This document shows positions 31,708-43,270 of a DNA stretch of 64,000 nucleotides, in pieces. The notes beneath the pieces were generated by a model that saw nothing but the letters and a program-made list of their open reading frames with translations, was not told the origin of the DNA and did no database searches. This stretch comes from Pelagibacteraceae bacterium AG-390-D18 (GTDB lineage: Bacteria; Pseudomonadota; Alphaproteobacteria; Pelagibacterales; Pelagibacteraceae). Both the position numbers and the translations under genes were made by a program. The DNA is taken from assembly GCA_003279715.1 (NCBI GenBank), contig QCGY01000006.1:21848-85847 (forward strand). The letters are read 5' to 3'. Each line of letters starts with the position of its first letter. Positions within the stretch are counted from its first letter, which is position 1.

Positions 31708-34700
31708 ATATCTTGAAGTGAAGTTACTTCTAATTTTTTAGTTTTAAGAGATTTGATTGCTTCTAAGCATGCTTGAGCAGTAGACATGTTTGTACAATAT
31801 GGAACTTTATTTTTGAGAGTTGCTCTTCTAAGAGCAATTGCATCACTTAATCTGTGTTCAGTGTTTCCCCCACCCGTATTAATAACAAGTGCAATTTTTT
31901 TAGAGTCTAAGACATCTACAATATGAGGAGATCCACTACTTACTTTATTAATGATTTTACATTTAATTTTATGTTTCTCAAAATTCTCTGCAGTTCCTTT
32001 AGTTGCACAAAGTGTAAAATTTAATTTAATTAGCTCTTTTGCTAAATCAATTCCCTCGTCTTTATGAGAGTCTTTTAATGATACGAAAGCAAGTCCTTGT
32101 TTTGGTAACGAATTAGCCGCTGCAATTTGGCTTTTTGCGAATGCCATTCCAAAGTTTTTATCAAATCCCATTACTTCACCTGTTGACTTCATTTCAGGTC
32201 CCAAAAGTAAATCACTATTTGGAAATTTATTAAAAGGAAATACAGCTTCTTTTACAGCATACATACCCCTAGATTTATCTTTCAAATTAAACTTAGATAA
32301 TTTTTCACCAGCCATAATACGTGATGCAATTTTAGCAAGCGGAAGACCTTTTGCTTTTGATACAAATGGTACGGTTCTACTAGCTCGAGGATTTACTTCG
32401 ATTACATAAATTTCATCTTTCTTGATTGCAAATTGAATATTCATAAAACCTTTAACTTTTAAAGCTAAGGCTAGTTTTTTAGTTTGATTTTCTATTTCTT
32501 TAATTAAATATGGCTTAATTGATACTGGGGGCAAGCTACAAGCAGAGTCACCTGAGTGAATTCCAGCTTCTTCGATGTGCTGCATGATGCCTGCTACATG
32601 AACTTCTTTACCATCTGATATTGCATCAACATCAACTTCCATTGCATGATCAATAAACTTATCAATTAGAATTGGGTTTTCTTCAGCTGCTTTAAAAGCC
32701 TCCTCTACAAAGTTTTTAAGCTGACTTTTTTCATGAACAATCTCCATTGCTCTTCCACCTAATACATAAGATGGTCTAACCATTAAAGGTAAGCCTATTC
32801 TCTCTGATATTTGGATAGCTTGTTTAAATGTTTTAGCAATTCCACTTTCGGCCTGCTTTAACTTTAACTTATTAAGAAGATTTCTAAAAAGATCTCTGTC
32901 TTCTGCTAAATCAATTGAAGTGTACTGTGTTCCTAAAATTGGAAGTTTATTATTATGTAAAAATTTGGCTAGTTTAATTGGAGTTTGGCCACCAAATTGA
33001 GCAATAATCCCAATTAAGTTTCCTTTTTCTTTTTCTTTTTTAATTATATTAAAGACATACTCTTCTTTTAACGGCTCAAAGTATAATCGATCACTGGTAT
33101 CATAATCAGTTGAAACTGTTTCAGGGTTACAATTAATCATGATGGTCTCAAAACCAGCGTCTTTCAATGCAAAACTGGCCTGACAACAACAATAATCAAA
33201 CTCTATCCCTTGTCCTATTCTATTAGGCCCACCGCCCAATATTATAATTTTTTTCTTAGCTGATGGGTCAGCTTCACATTCTGAATTGATTGAAAAATTT
33301 CTTTGATATGTTGAATACATATAAGGAGTGAATGATTTAAATTCTGCTGCACAAGTATCAACTTTCTTAAATACAGGTAATATTTTAAGTGCTGTTCTTT
33401 TTTGTCTTACAGCATTTTCGGAAGTTTTTGTTAACTCTGATAGTTTTTTATCAGAAAAACCAATTGATTTTATTCGGTTAAACTCATTAAAATCCTTAGG
33501 AAGTCCTCTGTTTTTAATCTTAGTTTCATTATCTACAATTTCTTTAATTTGTTCTAAGAACCATGGATCAATCTTAGATAAAGTAAATATTCTTTTTAAA
33601 TCGATCTTTTTTCTAATTGCTTCAGCAACTAGTAGAATTTTATTTGGAATACTTTCTTTAAGTTTCTTTTCAATTTGTTTTTTATTTAAATCAAATATTC
33701 TGTCTAATCCTGAAAAACCCGTTTCAAGTGACACCAAAGCTTTTTGAAGCGATTCTTTAAAGTTTCTACCGATTGCCATTGCCTCACCAACAGATTTCAT
33801 TGATGTGCCTAATGTTGTAGGTGAAGTTGAAAATTTTTCAAATGTAAATCTTGGAATTTTTGTTACCACATAATCAATACTAGGCTCAAATGATGCAGGA
33901 GTTACTTTTGTGATTTCGTTTTTTAATTCATCTAATGTGTAGCCAACAGCAAGTTTAGCTGCAACTTTTGCAATTGGAAAACCAGTTGCTTTTGATGCAA
34001 GGGCTGAAGAACGGGATACCCTTGGGTTCATTTCAATTACAACCATTCGACCATTTTTAGGGTTGATTGCAAATTGCACATTTGAACCACCTGTCTCAAC
34101 TCCAATTTTTCTAAGGCATGCAATAGATGCATTTCTCATTACTTGGTATTCTTTATCGGTTAAGGTAAGAGCAGGGGCGACTGTAACAGAGTCTCCTGTA
34201 TGTATTCCCATTGGATCAATATTTTCAATTGAACAAATAATAATACAGTTGTCTTTTTTATCTCTTACAACTTCCATTTCAAATTCTTTCCAACCCTCCA
34301 AACATTCTTCAACTAGTACTTGGCTCACAGGAGACTCGTGTAATCCACTTTTAATAATTTTTAAGTAATCTTTTTTATTTTTTGCAATTCCACCTCCAAG
34401 ACCTCCAAGTGTAAATGCAGGTCTAATAATTGCTGGTAAGCCAATTTTCTTTAAAACTTTTGAAGCTTGATTGATTTTGTTGACGATTTCAGATTTTGGC
34501 AAATCTAAACCTATATCGATCATGTTTTTTCTAAATTTCTTTCTATCCTCAGCATTTGAAATTGCTTTAGAGTTCGCACCAATTAGCTCTATTTTATATT
34601 TTTTTAGAATTCCTTTTTTTTCAGCTTCCATTGCAAGGTTAAGTGCAGTTTGACCCCCCATAGTTGGAAGAATTGCATCTGGTTTTTCTTTTTTAAGAAT

Positions 34701-34928
34701 TTTCTCTAAAACCTCTAAAGTAATAGGTTCAATATAAGTTTTATCTGCAACATCAGGATCAGTCATTATTGTTGCTGGATTTGAGTTAATTAATACAACT
34801 TTATAACCCTCATCTCTTAGAGCTTTACAGGCTTGAGTTCCTGAATAATCAAATTCACAAGCTTGACCTATGATAATCGGTCCAGCTCCTACAACTAATA
34901 TTTTTTTAAGATCTTTTCTTTTTGGCAT
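31704..34928 (-). CDS. carB: Carbamoyl-phosphate synthase large subunit
   Basis: Full-length CarB with duplicated ATP-grasp halves, [26 protein letters not shown]. Confidence 0.98.
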   Translation of the reverse strand: MPKRKDLKKILVVGAGPIIIGQACEFDYSGTQACKALRDEGYKVVLINSNPATIMTDPDVADKTYIEPITLEVLEKILKKEKPDAILPTMGGQTALNLAMEAEKKGILKKYKIELIGANSKAISNAEDRKKFRKNMIDIGLDLPKSEIVNKINQASKVLKKIGLPAIIRPAFTLGGLGGGIAKNKKDYLKIIKSGLHESPVSQVLVEECLEGWKEFEMEVVRDKKDNCIIICSIENIDPMGIHTGDSVTVAPALTLTDKEYQVMRNASIACLRKIGVETGGSNVQFAINPKNGRMVVIEMNPRVSRSSALASKATGFPIAKVAAKLAVGYTLDELKNEITKVTPASFEPSIDYVVTKIPRFTFEKFSTSPTTLGTSMKSVGEAMAIGRNFKESLQKALVSLETGFSGLDRIFDLNKKQIEKKLKESIPNKILLVAEAIRKKIDLKRIFTLSKIDPWFLEQIKEIVDNETKIKNRGLPKDFNEFNRIKSIGFSDKKLSELTKTSENAVRQKRTALKILPVFKKVDTCAAEFKSFTPYMYSTYQRNFSINSECEADPSAKKKIIILGGGPNRIGQGIEFDYCCCQASFALKDAGFETIMINCNPETVSTDYDTSDRLYFEPLKEEYVFNIIKKEKEKGNLIGIIAQFGGQTPIKLAKFLHNNKLPILGTQYTSIDLAEDRDLFRNLLNKLKLKQAESGIAKTFKQAIQISERIGLPLMVRPSYVLGGRAMEIVHEKSQLKNFVEEAFKAAEENPILIDKFIDHAMEVDVDAISDGKEVHVAGIMQHIEEAGIHSGDSACSLPPVSIKPYLIKEIENQTKKLALALKVKGFMNIQFAIKKDEIYVIEVNPRASRTVPFVSKAKGLPLAKIASRIMAGEKLSKFNLKDKSRGMYAVKEAVFPFNKFPNSDLLLGPEMKSTGEVMGFDKNFGMAFAKSQIAAANSLPKQGLAFVSLKDSHKDEGIDLAKELIKLNFTLCATKGTAENFEKHKIKCKIINKVSSGSPHIVDVLDSKKIALVINTGGGNTEHRLSDAIALRRATLKNKVPYCTNMSTAQACLEAIKSLKTKKLEVTSLQDI

Positions 34929-36099
34929 TTTTTTTCATGTTGTTAATAAATTCTTGAAATAAATAAACACTGTCTTGAGGTCCTGGATTTGATTCAGGGT
35001 GATATTGAACAGAAAATACAGGTTTATTTTTTATTTTTATTCCTTCGATACTGTTATCAAATAAAGATTTATGAGTGATTTCAATATTTTTAGGTAAATT
35101 TTCTTTAACTACTTCAAAGCCATGATTTTGACTGGTGATTTCAACATTATCATGAATTAAATTTTTAACTGGATGGTTTGCACCTCTATGTCCAAGTTTC
35201 ATTTTCTTTGTTTTACCGCCTAATGTCAATGCAAGTATTTGATGACCTAAACAAATACCAAATACAGGTAAGTTTTTATTAATTAAATCTCTAACTATTT
35301 TAATTGAATATTTTCCAGTTGCCGCTGGATCTCCTGGGCCATTAGACAAAAATATTCCATTTGGTTTGAGTGCTAGAATTTTATCAGCTGATGTTTTACA
35401 AGAGACAACAGTTACTTTACAATTAAAATCTGAAAAATATCTTAAAATATTTTTTTTTATCCCATAATCGATTGCAACTACGTGAAATGAGTTTTTATTA
35501 TTTTTTTTGTAGCCAGTTTCTTTTTTCCAAGTTTTAAGACCTTTCCAAACGTAGTTTTTTGAGGTTGTTACTTTTTCTGCAAGATCAAGATTTTTTAATC
35601 CACTCCATTTAATAGTTGAGTTAGTTAGTTTGCTAATATTAAATTTTCCAGTTTTTGAATATGCAATAGTTCCTTTTGGAGCACCTTTGTCTCTTATAAA
35701 ATTTGTTAAACTTCTGGTGTCTAAACCAGTAATACCAACTATTTTATTTTTTTTAAGCCAAGCATCTAAGTGAAGAAAAGATCTGTAATTTGATGGAGAA
35801 GTTATTTCAGAATTAAATATTACCCCTTTTGTCCAGATTTTATCAGACTCGTAATCTTCATTATTTGTTCCAACATTTCCTATGTGAGGAAACGTAAAGT
35901 TAATAATTTGTCCTGCATAGGAAGGGTCAGATATAATTTCTTGGTAGCCAGTTAATGAAGTATTAAAACAAACCTCACCTGTTGCTTCTCCTTGGTAGCC
36001 AATTCCAATTCCTTTAAAAATCCTCTTATTTTCAAGAACTAAAACGCCTGTACTGATTTGTGAATTTTTTGAGTTAGATTTTTTTGCTTTTTTGATCAA
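34906..36099 (-). CDS. carA: Carbamoyl-phosphate synthase small subunit
   Basis: [53 protein letters not shown]. Confidence 0.98.
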   Translation of the reverse strand: MIKKAKKSNSKNSQISTGVLVLENKRIFKGIGIGYQGEATGEVCFNTSLTGYQEIISDPSYAGQIINFTFPHIGNVGTNNEDYESDKIWTKGVIFNSEITSPSNYRSFLHLDAWLKKNKIVGITGLDTRSLTNFIRDKGAPKGTIAYSKTGKFNISKLTNSTIKWSGLKNLDLAEKVTTSKNYVWKGLKTWKKETGYKKNNKNSFHVVAIDYGIKKNILRYFSDFNCKVTVVSCKTSADKILALKPNGIFLSNGPGDPAATGKYSIKIVRDLINKNLPVFGICLGHQILALTLGGKTKKMKLGHRGANHPVKNLIHDNVEITSQNHGFEVVKENLPKNIEITHKSLFDNSIEGIKIKNKPVFSVQYHPESNPGPQDSVYLFQEFINNMKKNAKKKRS

Positions 36100-36225
36100 T
36101 TACAACTCATGAGTTAGAGGTTAATACAATAATTGCATTATTATCGCAACAGAGATGTATTATAAAATTGTAAAAAAACAATTTTTCTTTTGAAGAATTT
36201 TATCTTTCAAGTAAATTAAAAAATT

Positions 36226-36687
36226 ATGGCATTAAAAGAAACTATCGAAACAGAATATAAAACCGCTTTAAAAGCTAAAGATAAAACTAAAATATCAACC
36301 TACAGGTTAATATTATCATCGATTAAAGATTTAGATATTGTGAATAGATCTGGTCTTAATAAAAAAGACACCGATGATGAAGATATCAAGAGGCTTCTCA
36401 AAAAAATGGTTAAACAAAGAGCCGAATCGATCGATATTTATAAAAAAAACAACAGAACAGATCTTTTAGAAATCGAACAAAATGAATATGAAATTCTAAC
36501 TGCATTTTTGCCTAAACAACTAGGTGAAGAAGAAACTAAGAAAATATGTGCAGAGATAATTTCAAAACTTGGAGCAAGCTCAGTTAAAGATATGGGTAAA
36601 GTAATGGGTGCACTTAAAAAAGATTATGCGGATGAAATTGATTTTGCAAAAGCAGGTCCTTTAATTAAGGAATTATTAGGCAGTTAA
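36226..36687 (+). CDS. GatB/YqeY domain protein
   Basis: YRLILSSIKDLDIVNR, AFLPKQLGEEETKKI, DMGKVMGALKKDYADEIDFAKAGPLIKELL. Confidence 0.92.
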   Translation: MALKETIETEYKTALKAKDKTKISTYRLILSSIKDLDIVNRSGLNKKDTDDEDIKRLLKKMVKQRAESIDIYKKNNRTDLLEIEQNEYEILTAFLPKQLGEEETKKICAEIISKLGASSVKDMGKVMGALKKDYADEIDFAKAGPLIKELLGS

Positions 36688-38462
36688 TGAAATACCCAAA
36701 AGAGTACCTTGATGAAATTAAAACAAGGCTTAAAGTTTCAACTGTTGTATCAAAATCAGTTGTTCTAAAAAAAAGAGGCAAGGAATATGTTGGCTTATCT
36801 CCATTTAAGACAGAAAAAACTCCTTCTTTTACTGTTAATGATGAAAAGGAATTTTATCATTGTTTTGCAACATCAGAGCACGGAAACATTTTTGACTTTG
36901 TAATGAAAACTCAAAATCTAAAATTTGGTGAAGCTGTAAAACATCTTGCCCAGTTAGCTGGTATGCAGAAGTATATGTTTTCAAAACAAGATGAAGAAAG
37001 AGAAAAAAAATGGAAAGAGTATTTATCAATTTATAGCCGATATGTTGACTTTTATCACAGTGAATTATTAAAAAATGAAAAATACTCAAATGCTAGAGAT
37101 TATTTAAAAAATAGATCTTTAAGTAAAGAAGAAGTTAAAAAATTTAAAATTGGTTATGTGGAAAAAAACCCTATTTTTTTTGAAAGAATAAAAAACGAAT
37201 TTAGTGAACAAGCTTTAGTAGAAAGTGGATTATTTTATTTAGACGAAAAAAAGAAAATATATTTTGAAAGATTTAGAGGTAGATTAATTTTTCCAATTAA
37301 TAATATATCAGGACAACCAATTGCTTTAGGTGGAAGAATAATTGAAAATTTAGATTATTTAGCAAAATATATTAATTCGCCAGAAACAACTTTTTTCAAA
37401 AAAGGTTCAAATTTATATAATTTAGATTTAGCTAGAAAATTATCTAATAAATTAGATCACATTTATTTAGTTGAAGGCTATATGGATGTAGTTGGTCTGA
37501 GTAAAAATGGAATTGAAAATGTAGTTGCAAATCTTGGTACCTCCTTAACCGATAAGCAAATTTTAACTTTAAATCAGTTCTTTGATGATATTATAATTTG
37601 TTTTGATGGTGATGAAAGTGGCTATAAAGCTGCTCTTAGAGCTGCCGAAAACTCTATAAAAGAATTAAGACCTGAAAAACAAATATCATTTTTATTTTTA
37701 CCAGATAAAGAAGATCCTGATAGTTACGTTAACAAACATGGTAAAAACTATTTTGTTGATTTTACAAAACAAAGCAAACTATCCATTCATCAATTTATTT
37801 TTGGTCACTATAAAAAACAAACTGAAAATAATCCTTCTTCAATGGCAATATTTGAAAAAAAACTTAGATCTATTGCGAATACTATTAAAGATGATTTTAT
37901 TAAAAAATATGTTCTTGAATATTTTTTGGAAAAAGTTGCAGAGCTAACACCTCATTCTAATCAAAATAAGAAAAAGTTTTATTTAAAAAAGGTAAAATCA
38001 CTTGAATCAACTAAAAAATATTTTAACGAAAGCCAATCTGTAACAGGTGTAGAGTTGAAAGAATTTTCTTTATTATTTTTACTTTTAAATAATTTATCTT
38101 TTTTTCAAGCAAATATTCACTTAGTTGAAAATATTAAATTATTCACTGATATAAATAAGCAAATATTCAATTCTATAATAGAAAGATTAAAGTCTGGTGA
38201 ACAAATAAGTATTAATGATCTCAATCTAGATAAACAATTACTAGACAAGATTAATAAGTTTGCTCCAATCAAACATATTCTAAAAAATAAATCTGATAAT
38301 GATGATCAGGTAATTGAATTATTAGATGATATATCTAAAGATTTGTTTAATTATGACCTAGAGTTTAGAATCCAAGAATTAGAATCGAGGTTTTCAAAAG
38401 ATATGAGTGAAACAACATTTAATGAGCTTAAAGAGCTTAAAAACGAAAGAAAAATCAACTAA
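36687..38462 (+). CDS. dnaG: DNA primase
   Basis: GLSPFKTEKTPSFTVNDEKEFYHCF, LVEGYMDVVGLSKNGIENVVANLGTSLT. Confidence 0.97.
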   Translation: MKYPKEYLDEIKTRLKVSTVVSKSVVLKKRGKEYVGLSPFKTEKTPSFTVNDEKEFYHCFATSEHGNIFDFVMKTQNLKFGEAVKHLAQLAGMQKYMFSKQDEEREKKWKEYLSIYSRYVDFYHSELLKNEKYSNARDYLKNRSLSKEEVKKFKIGYVEKNPIFFERIKNEFSEQALVESGLFYLDEKKKIYFERFRGRLIFPINNISGQPIALGGRIIENLDYLAKYINSPETTFFKKGSNLYNLDLARKLSNKLDHIYLVEGYMDVVGLSKNGIENVVANLGTSLTDKQILTLNQFFDDIIICFDGDESGYKAALRAAENSIKELRPEKQISFLFLPDKEDPDSYVNKHGKNYFVDFTKQSKLSIHQFIFGHYKKQTENNPSSMAIFEKKLRSIANTIKDDFIKKYVLEYFLEKVAELTPHSNQNKKKFYLKKVKSLESTKKYFNESQSVTGVELKEFSLLFLLLNNLSFFQANIHLVENIKLFTDINKQIFNSIIERLKSGEQISINDLNLDKQLLDKINKFAPIKHILKNKSDNDDQVIELLDDISKDLFNYDLEFRIQELESRFSKDMSETTFNELKELKNERKIN

Positions 38463-38469
38463 TCTTTAT

Positions 38470-38496
38470 AAATTAGCAATGGATTTTTGCTAATTT
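38470..38496 (+). other. Inverted repeat between dnaG and rpoD (AAATTAGCA-9nt-TGCTAATTT)
   Basis: Perfect 9-bp arms read directly; no U-tract follows, so not clearly a terminator. Confidence 0.4.
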
Positions 38497-38529
38497 GATA
38501 TTATATAAGTCTTTCAAACTAATATTGCC

Positions 38530-40356
38530 GTGGAAAGAATAATTACAAAATCATTTGCTAGATTAATGGGTCGAGGCACTCATAGAGGTTTTATTACTCA
38601 TGAAGAATTAAGCAAATCTCTTGGAAAAAGAAATCTCTCTGATGAAAATTTATCACAAGCATTTATTCATATATTAGATGAAGGTGTAGCATTAGTAGAA
38701 AAAAAATCTGATTTTAAAGTTTTAAGAAAAAAAGAAGGATCGTCAAAAGAAGACGGTAAGACAATGGAGAAAAGTGATGATCCAATTAGAATGTATTTAC
38801 GGGAAATGGGTGGTGTTGAATTGCTTTCAAGAGAAGGTGAGATTGCAATTGCTAAAAGAATTGAAGCTGGAAAAGATATAATGTTGATTGCTTTATCACA
38901 AAGTCCAATGACTGCTCAACAGTTTTATGAGTGGAATGGGCAATTACAAAAAGATGAAATTTTAGTTAGAGAAATTATTGATATTGACACAAATTATATG
39001 GAAGATGAGTCCACAGGTCCTAGCGCAAAGCAAAAAAATGCTGGTGAAACTGAAAAAGATGAAAGCTCAGGTGATGGTGATGATGATGATTTTAACCCAA
39101 CACTTGCAGCAATGGAAACTGAAATAAAACCAAAAGTTTTAAAGACAGTTAATACGTTAACAAAAGATTATACAAAATTAATAAAATACCAAAAAGAAAA
39201 ATTAGATAGTGTTTTAAATTCAAAAAACTTTTCTCCTGCAAAAGAAAAAGGATATCAAAAAATTGTTGATGACATTTTAGAAAATATAAAGTCTCTTCAG
39301 CTATCACCTTCAGTTTTAGAAGATTTGGTGCAAAAACATTATATTGAAAATAAAAAAATTATATCTTTAGAAGGTAATCTTTTAAGATTAGCAATGGATC
39401 ATAATATTCCAAGAAATGAATTTATTAAATTTTATATTGGTAATGAAATTAATCCAAATCTTAAAAAATTTTTAGATACTAACTCAATTTGGAAACAATT
39501 TTTTACAAAAAATAAGGAAGAGTTTAAAAATATTAGAGAAAGATTAATTGAGATTAGTCAAAAGCTAGGTATTTCAGTAACAGATTTTAAAAAGTTAGTT
39601 AGCAGGGTTCAAAAAGGTGAAAAAGAGTCAAGAATTGCGAAAAAAGAAATGGTTGAAGCTAATTTAAGATTAGTAATTTCAATTGCTAAAAAATATACAA
39701 ATAGAGGTCTCCAGTTTTTAGATTTAATTCAAGAAGGAAATATTGGCTTGATGAAAGCTGTTGATAAATTTGAGTACAGAAGGGGATATAAATTTTCTAC
39801 TTATGCTACTTGGTGGATAAGACAAGCGATTACCAGATCAATTGCTGACCAGGCTAGAACTATAAGAATTCCAGTTCATATGATTGAAACAATCAATAAG
39901 ATTGTAAGAACTCAAAGATTAATTTTAAGTGAGTTTGGAAGAGAAGCAACACCTGAGGAATTAGCTCAAAAACTTAGAATGCCACTTGATAAAGTAAGAA
40001 AAGTTTTAAAAATTTCTAAAGAACCTGTTTCGTTAGAAAAACCAGTAGGAGATGAGGAAGATAGTAGTTTAGGAGATTTCATTGAAGATACAAAAGCATT
40101 AGCGCCTCTTGAACAAGCAATCAAATCTAATCTTGGAGAGGCAACAACTAAGATTTTATCAACTTTAACTCCAAGAGAAGAAAGAGTTTTGAGAATGAGA
40201 TTTGGTGTTGGAATGAATACAGACCACACTTTAGAAGAGGTGGGTCTTCAATTTTCTGTAACAAGAGAAAGAATTAGACAAATTGAGGCAAAAGCTCTTA
40301 GAAAACTAAAACACCCTAGCAGATCTAAACAATTAAAAAGTTTCTTAGAAAGTTAA
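38530..40356 (+). CDS. rpoD: RNA polymerase sigma factor RpoD (GTG start)
   Basis: [85 protein letters not shown]. Confidence 0.98.
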   Translation: MERIITKSFARLMGRGTHRGFITHEELSKSLGKRNLSDENLSQAFIHILDEGVALVEKKSDFKVLRKKEGSSKEDGKTMEKSDDPIRMYLREMGGVELLSREGEIAIAKRIEAGKDIMLIALSQSPMTAQQFYEWNGQLQKDEILVREIIDIDTNYMEDESTGPSAKQKNAGETEKDESSGDGDDDDFNPTLAAMETEIKPKVLKTVNTLTKDYTKLIKYQKEKLDSVLNSKNFSPAKEKGYQKIVDDILENIKSLQLSPSVLEDLVQKHYIENKKIISLEGNLLRLAMDHNIPRNEFIKFYIGNEINPNLKKFLDTNSIWKQFFTKNKEEFKNIRERLIEISQKLGISVTDFKKLVSRVQKGEKESRIAKKEMVEANLRLVISIAKKYTNRGLQFLDLIQEGNIGLMKAVDKFEYRRGYKFSTYATWWIRQAITRSIADQARTIRIPVHMIETINKIVRTQRLILSEFGREATPEELAQKLRMPLDKVRKVLKISKEPVSLEKPVGDEEDSSLGDFIEDTKALAPLEQAIKSNLGEATTKILSTLTPREERVLRMRFGVGMNTDHTLEEVGLQFSVTRERIRQIEAKALRKLKHPSRSKQLKSFLES

Positions 40357-40363
40357 TTTTACT

Positions 40364-40438
40364 GGGCCGTTAGCTCAATAGTAGAGTACTGCATTGACAT
40401 TGCAGGGGTAGTTGGAGCGTAACCAACACGGCCCACCA
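40364..40438 (+). tRNA. tRNA-Val (anticodon GAC), CCA encoded, atypical D- and T-loops
   Basis: Complete 75-nt cloverleaf: GGGCCGT/ACGGCCC, GCTC/GAGT, CTGCA-TTGACAT-TGCAG, GTTGG-AGCGTAA-CCAAC, ACCA end. Confidence 0.88.
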
Positions 40439-40498
40439 TTTAATTATTATCTACAATTGATAACCTAAGAAAAATGATATAATTAAATTAATTATTTT

Positions 40499-40575
40499 GG
40501 GCCTGTAGCTCAGTTGGTTAGAGCAGTACACTCATAATGTATTGGTCCCAGGTTCGAGTCCTGGCGGGCCCACCA
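40499..40575 (+). tRNA. tRNA with CAT anticodon (Met elongator or Ile2/lysidine)
   Basis: GGGCCTG/CGGGCCC acceptor, GTACA-CTCATAA-TGTAT anticodon arm, CCAGG-TTCGAGT-CCTGG T-arm, ACCA. Confidence 0.95.
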
Positions 40576-40584
40576 AAATTACAA

Positions 40585-41169
40585 TTAATTTTTTGAAAAA
40601 TCTTCTAAAGTTTTAAACAAAACATTAATATCACTATTGTTTGAGTTTAGAATTGATGCAAACTCTTCTTTTTGTGTCCTAGCCAAGCTCAATCCTTCTA
40701 TTATTAAGTCTCTGATCAATGGCTCATTAGGATTTTTTGTGTAAATTCTCCAATCAATTTTTACTTCAGGTCTATCAGGTGTACTAATCAATATGCTGTT
40801 AACAATTGTGTAATTTTTATTAATTATTTTTTTACTTTTAACTTCAATTTTTGGATTAGTATATTCAGACAATCTACTTGAAAAACTTTTCAAAAAATAA
40901 TTTTCAAACAATTTAAAATATATTTTTTTTTCTTTATCATTTAGATTTTTTCTAGCTGAACCTAGAGAATAAAAACCTATTCCTCGTATATCTACTGTTT
41001 CTTTAGCTATAATTTTTAAAGCATTTATTTTTTCTTCTTTCGAGATATTCTTTGATAGAGCTTCTGATGCTCTATTTACGGTAGTTTGAACAAATACATC
41101 AGGCTCAGTAGAAAAAACATAATTATTAAATAGATTAAAAAATAATATAATTATAAGAATTTTTTTCAT
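40585..41169 (-). CDS. mlaC: Phospholipid-binding periplasmic protein MlaC/Ttg2D-like
   Basis: Signal peptide; FKLFENYFLKSFSSRLSEYTNPKI-type MlaC region, VKIDWRIYTKNPNEPLIRDLIIEGLSLARTQKEEFASILN. Confidence 0.88.
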   Translation of the reverse strand: MKKILIIILFFNLFNNYVFSTEPDVFVQTTVNRASEALSKNISKEEKINALKIIAKETVDIRGIGFYSLGSARKNLNDKEKKIYFKLFENYFLKSFSSRLSEYTNPKIEVKSKKIINKNYTIVNSILISTPDRPEVKIDWRIYTKNPNEPLIRDLIIEGLSLARTQKEEFASILNSNNSDINVLFKTLEDFSKN

Positions 41170-41192
41170 ATTGATTCATTTTTTTATGTGAA

Positions 41193-41990
41193 TTATTTGC
41201 TATCTATTTCTTCCCAGTCTTCTTCGTCTTTATAAATAACCTCTAAGCTTCCTCTTTGATTGTTTTTAATTTTATTTTCTCTATCTTGTAAATATAAGCT
41301 TCTTAAAGATGCATAAAAGTCTATTGAATTCTTTTCAAGATTTTCAAACGACTCTAGATTGTCTGATCTAAAATCAATACCACTCAAAGCTTTGGATGTA
41401 ATATAAACTCCTTCGCTTAAAAACTCATTATTACCATGTATTGATGCGTTATACCAAGGGTCTCCTCCTAATATATTAGCAAAAGAGCCTGCAGTATCCC
41501 TAACAGTAGATGGGCCTAAAATAGGCAATACCACATAACAGCCTGGTCCTACACCCCACTTCCCTAAGGTTTGACCATAATCTTCTTTTTCATATTTTGG
41601 AAAACCCATTTTATTTGCAACATCAATAGTGCCCAAAAGTCCAACTGTTGTATTGACAACTAATCTGCCTGTATTTATTGCTGCTGTTTTTACATCTCCC
41701 TGCAAAATATTATTAGGTATTGTTATAAGATTCGATAAATTCTTAACCACATTGCTAGTACCTTTTTGAATTGGAGTTGGTAAATTTCTATAACCTTTTG
41801 CTATTGGCTTTATAAGCACTTTATCTAGACCTTGATTAAATGAAAAAGTCGCTCTGTTCAATTTTTCAAAACAATCTTTTATTTTCTCCGGTTGATCTTT
41901 TTTTAGAACTAATTCACCATCCGATCCAGCATTTGCATTAAACGCTAGTAAGAATATGTAAATTACAGTTATTGTTAATTTTCTCAACAT
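41193..41990 (-). CDS. mlaA: MlaA/VacJ-family lipid asymmetry protein
   Basis: DCFEKLNRATFSFNQGLDKVLIKPIAKGYRNLPTPIQKG, GPGCYVVLPILGPSTVRDTAG. Confidence 0.92.
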   Translation of the reverse strand: MLRKLTITVIYIFLLAFNANAGSDGELVLKKDQPEKIKDCFEKLNRATFSFNQGLDKVLIKPIAKGYRNLPTPIQKGTSNVVKNLSNLITIPNNILQGDVKTAAINTGRLVVNTTVGLLGTIDVANKMGFPKYEKEDYGQTLGKWGVGPGCYVVLPILGPSTVRDTAGSFANILGGDPWYNASIHGNNEFLSEGVYITSKALSGIDFRSDNLESFENLEKNSIDFYASLRSLYLQDRENKIKNNQRGSLEVIYKDEEDWEEIDSK

Positions 41991-42087
41991 GGTTAAATTA
42001 TATTATATATTTATATTTTATAAAATAATATTTAATTTTAAAAATTGTCAATAAAGTGTTTATAAATAGTCAAAATTGAAACCCAAA

Positions 42088-42831
42088 ATGAGTAAAAAAA
42101 TAACTCTGAATTATTCTCCTAATTTTGACATAAAAAAAAGAAAACCAAATCAAATTAAATTTATTATTTTTCATTACACAGGAATGAAAAAAGAGTCTGA
42201 GGCAATAAATAGACTTACAAATATTAAATCAAAAGTAAGTAGCCATTATTTAATCAAAAATAATGGGGAAATAATTGTTTTGGTACCAGACTTATACGAA
42301 GCATGGCATGCTGGTGTATCATCTTGGAAAAATTTTAAATCTTTAAATAAGAATTCAATAGGAATTGAAATTAGCAATCCAGGCCATAACTTTAATTATA
42401 GAAATTTCTCTAAAAAACAGATTCAATCTCTAAAAAAACTCTGTAAATTATTACTTAAAAAGTACAAGATTGATAAAAAAAATATTTTAGGACATTCTGA
42501 TATAGCTCCTATTAGAAAAAAAGATCCTGGAGAAAAATTTCCATGGAAATATTTTGCTAAATCTGGAATTGGTATGTGGTACTCATTATCAAAAAAAACC
42601 CTACTTAAAAATAGAGGTAAAAAAGTTACTCCTATAGATAAAAAAAATTTTTATTTTAATTTATCAAAAATTGGATATTCAATTAAATGTCCAAAAAAAA
42701 TGAAAAAAGATAAATTTTTGAATTTTATAATTATTGCGTTCCAGAGAAGATTTAGAAAAGAGTTGATTAATAACAAAATTGACCAAGAATGCTTCCTAAT
42801 AAGTCAAAATCTGGCAAAAAAATTGAATTAA
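42088..42831 (+). CDS. N-acetylmuramoyl-L-alanine amidase (AmpD-like, Amidase_2)
   Basis: IIFHYTGMK, VSSHYLIKNNGEI, YEAWHAGVSSW, NSIGIEISNPG, GHSDIAPIRKKDPGEKFPW; start MSKKITLNYSPNF. Confidence 0.92.
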   Translation: MSKKITLNYSPNFDIKKRKPNQIKFIIFHYTGMKKESEAINRLTNIKSKVSSHYLIKNNGEIIVLVPDLYEAWHAGVSSWKNFKSLNKNSIGIEISNPGHNFNYRNFSKKQIQSLKKLCKLLLKKYKIDKKNILGHSDIAPIRKKDPGEKFPWKYFAKSGIGMWYSLSKKTLLKNRGKKVTPIDKKNFYFNLSKIGYSIKCPKKMKKDKFLNFIIIAFQRRFRKELINNKIDQECFLISQNLAKKLN

Positions 42832-42871
42832 AATTTCTTGAAGTTTTGAAGTTTAGTAATAAGTTACTTAA

Positions 42872-43224
42872 GCCAGATAAATGATTTATCGCTTTAATTT
42901 ATTAAAGAGGAAAGTCCGGGCTCCACAAGGAAACAGTGCCAGGTAATACCTGGCGGGGGAAACCCTAGGGACAGTGCCACAGAAAATAAACCGCCATAAC
43001 ATGGCAAGGGTGAAAAGGTGTGGTAAGAGCACACCGGTTCTATTGGTAACAATGAACGCTGGAAAACCCCACTGGGAGCAAGACTAAGTAGAGATGACAT
43101 TGTTGAAAAACTAAAAGTCTTCCTTGGCTAGTCATCAGGGTTAGTTGCTTGAGCTTAAGAGTGATCTTAAGCCTAGACAAATGATAGGTTTAAATGACAG
43201 AACCCGGCTTATAGTTTATCTGGC
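42872..43224 (+). ncRNA. rnpB: RNase P RNA (class A)
   Basis: GAGGAAAGTCCGGGCTCC 5' core, ACAGAACCCGGCTTAT 3' core, P1 pairing GCCAGATAA ... TTATCTGGC. Confidence 0.95.
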
Positions 43225-43270
43225 AAAACTATTAACTGTCTAAATAGCATCCAAAATAAATGTTCACGTT

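Noticed and set aside
33328-33747. 139-aa plus-strand ORF antisense to carB
   Set aside because: carB is clearly the coding strand; shadow ORF
37738-37947. 69-aa plus-strand ORF inside dnaG in another frame
   Set aside because: dnaG frame is continuous and conserved; alternative frame is Lys/Ile/Leu noise
42894-43100. 68-aa minus-strand ORF
   Set aside because: Lies entirely antisense within the RNase P RNA core
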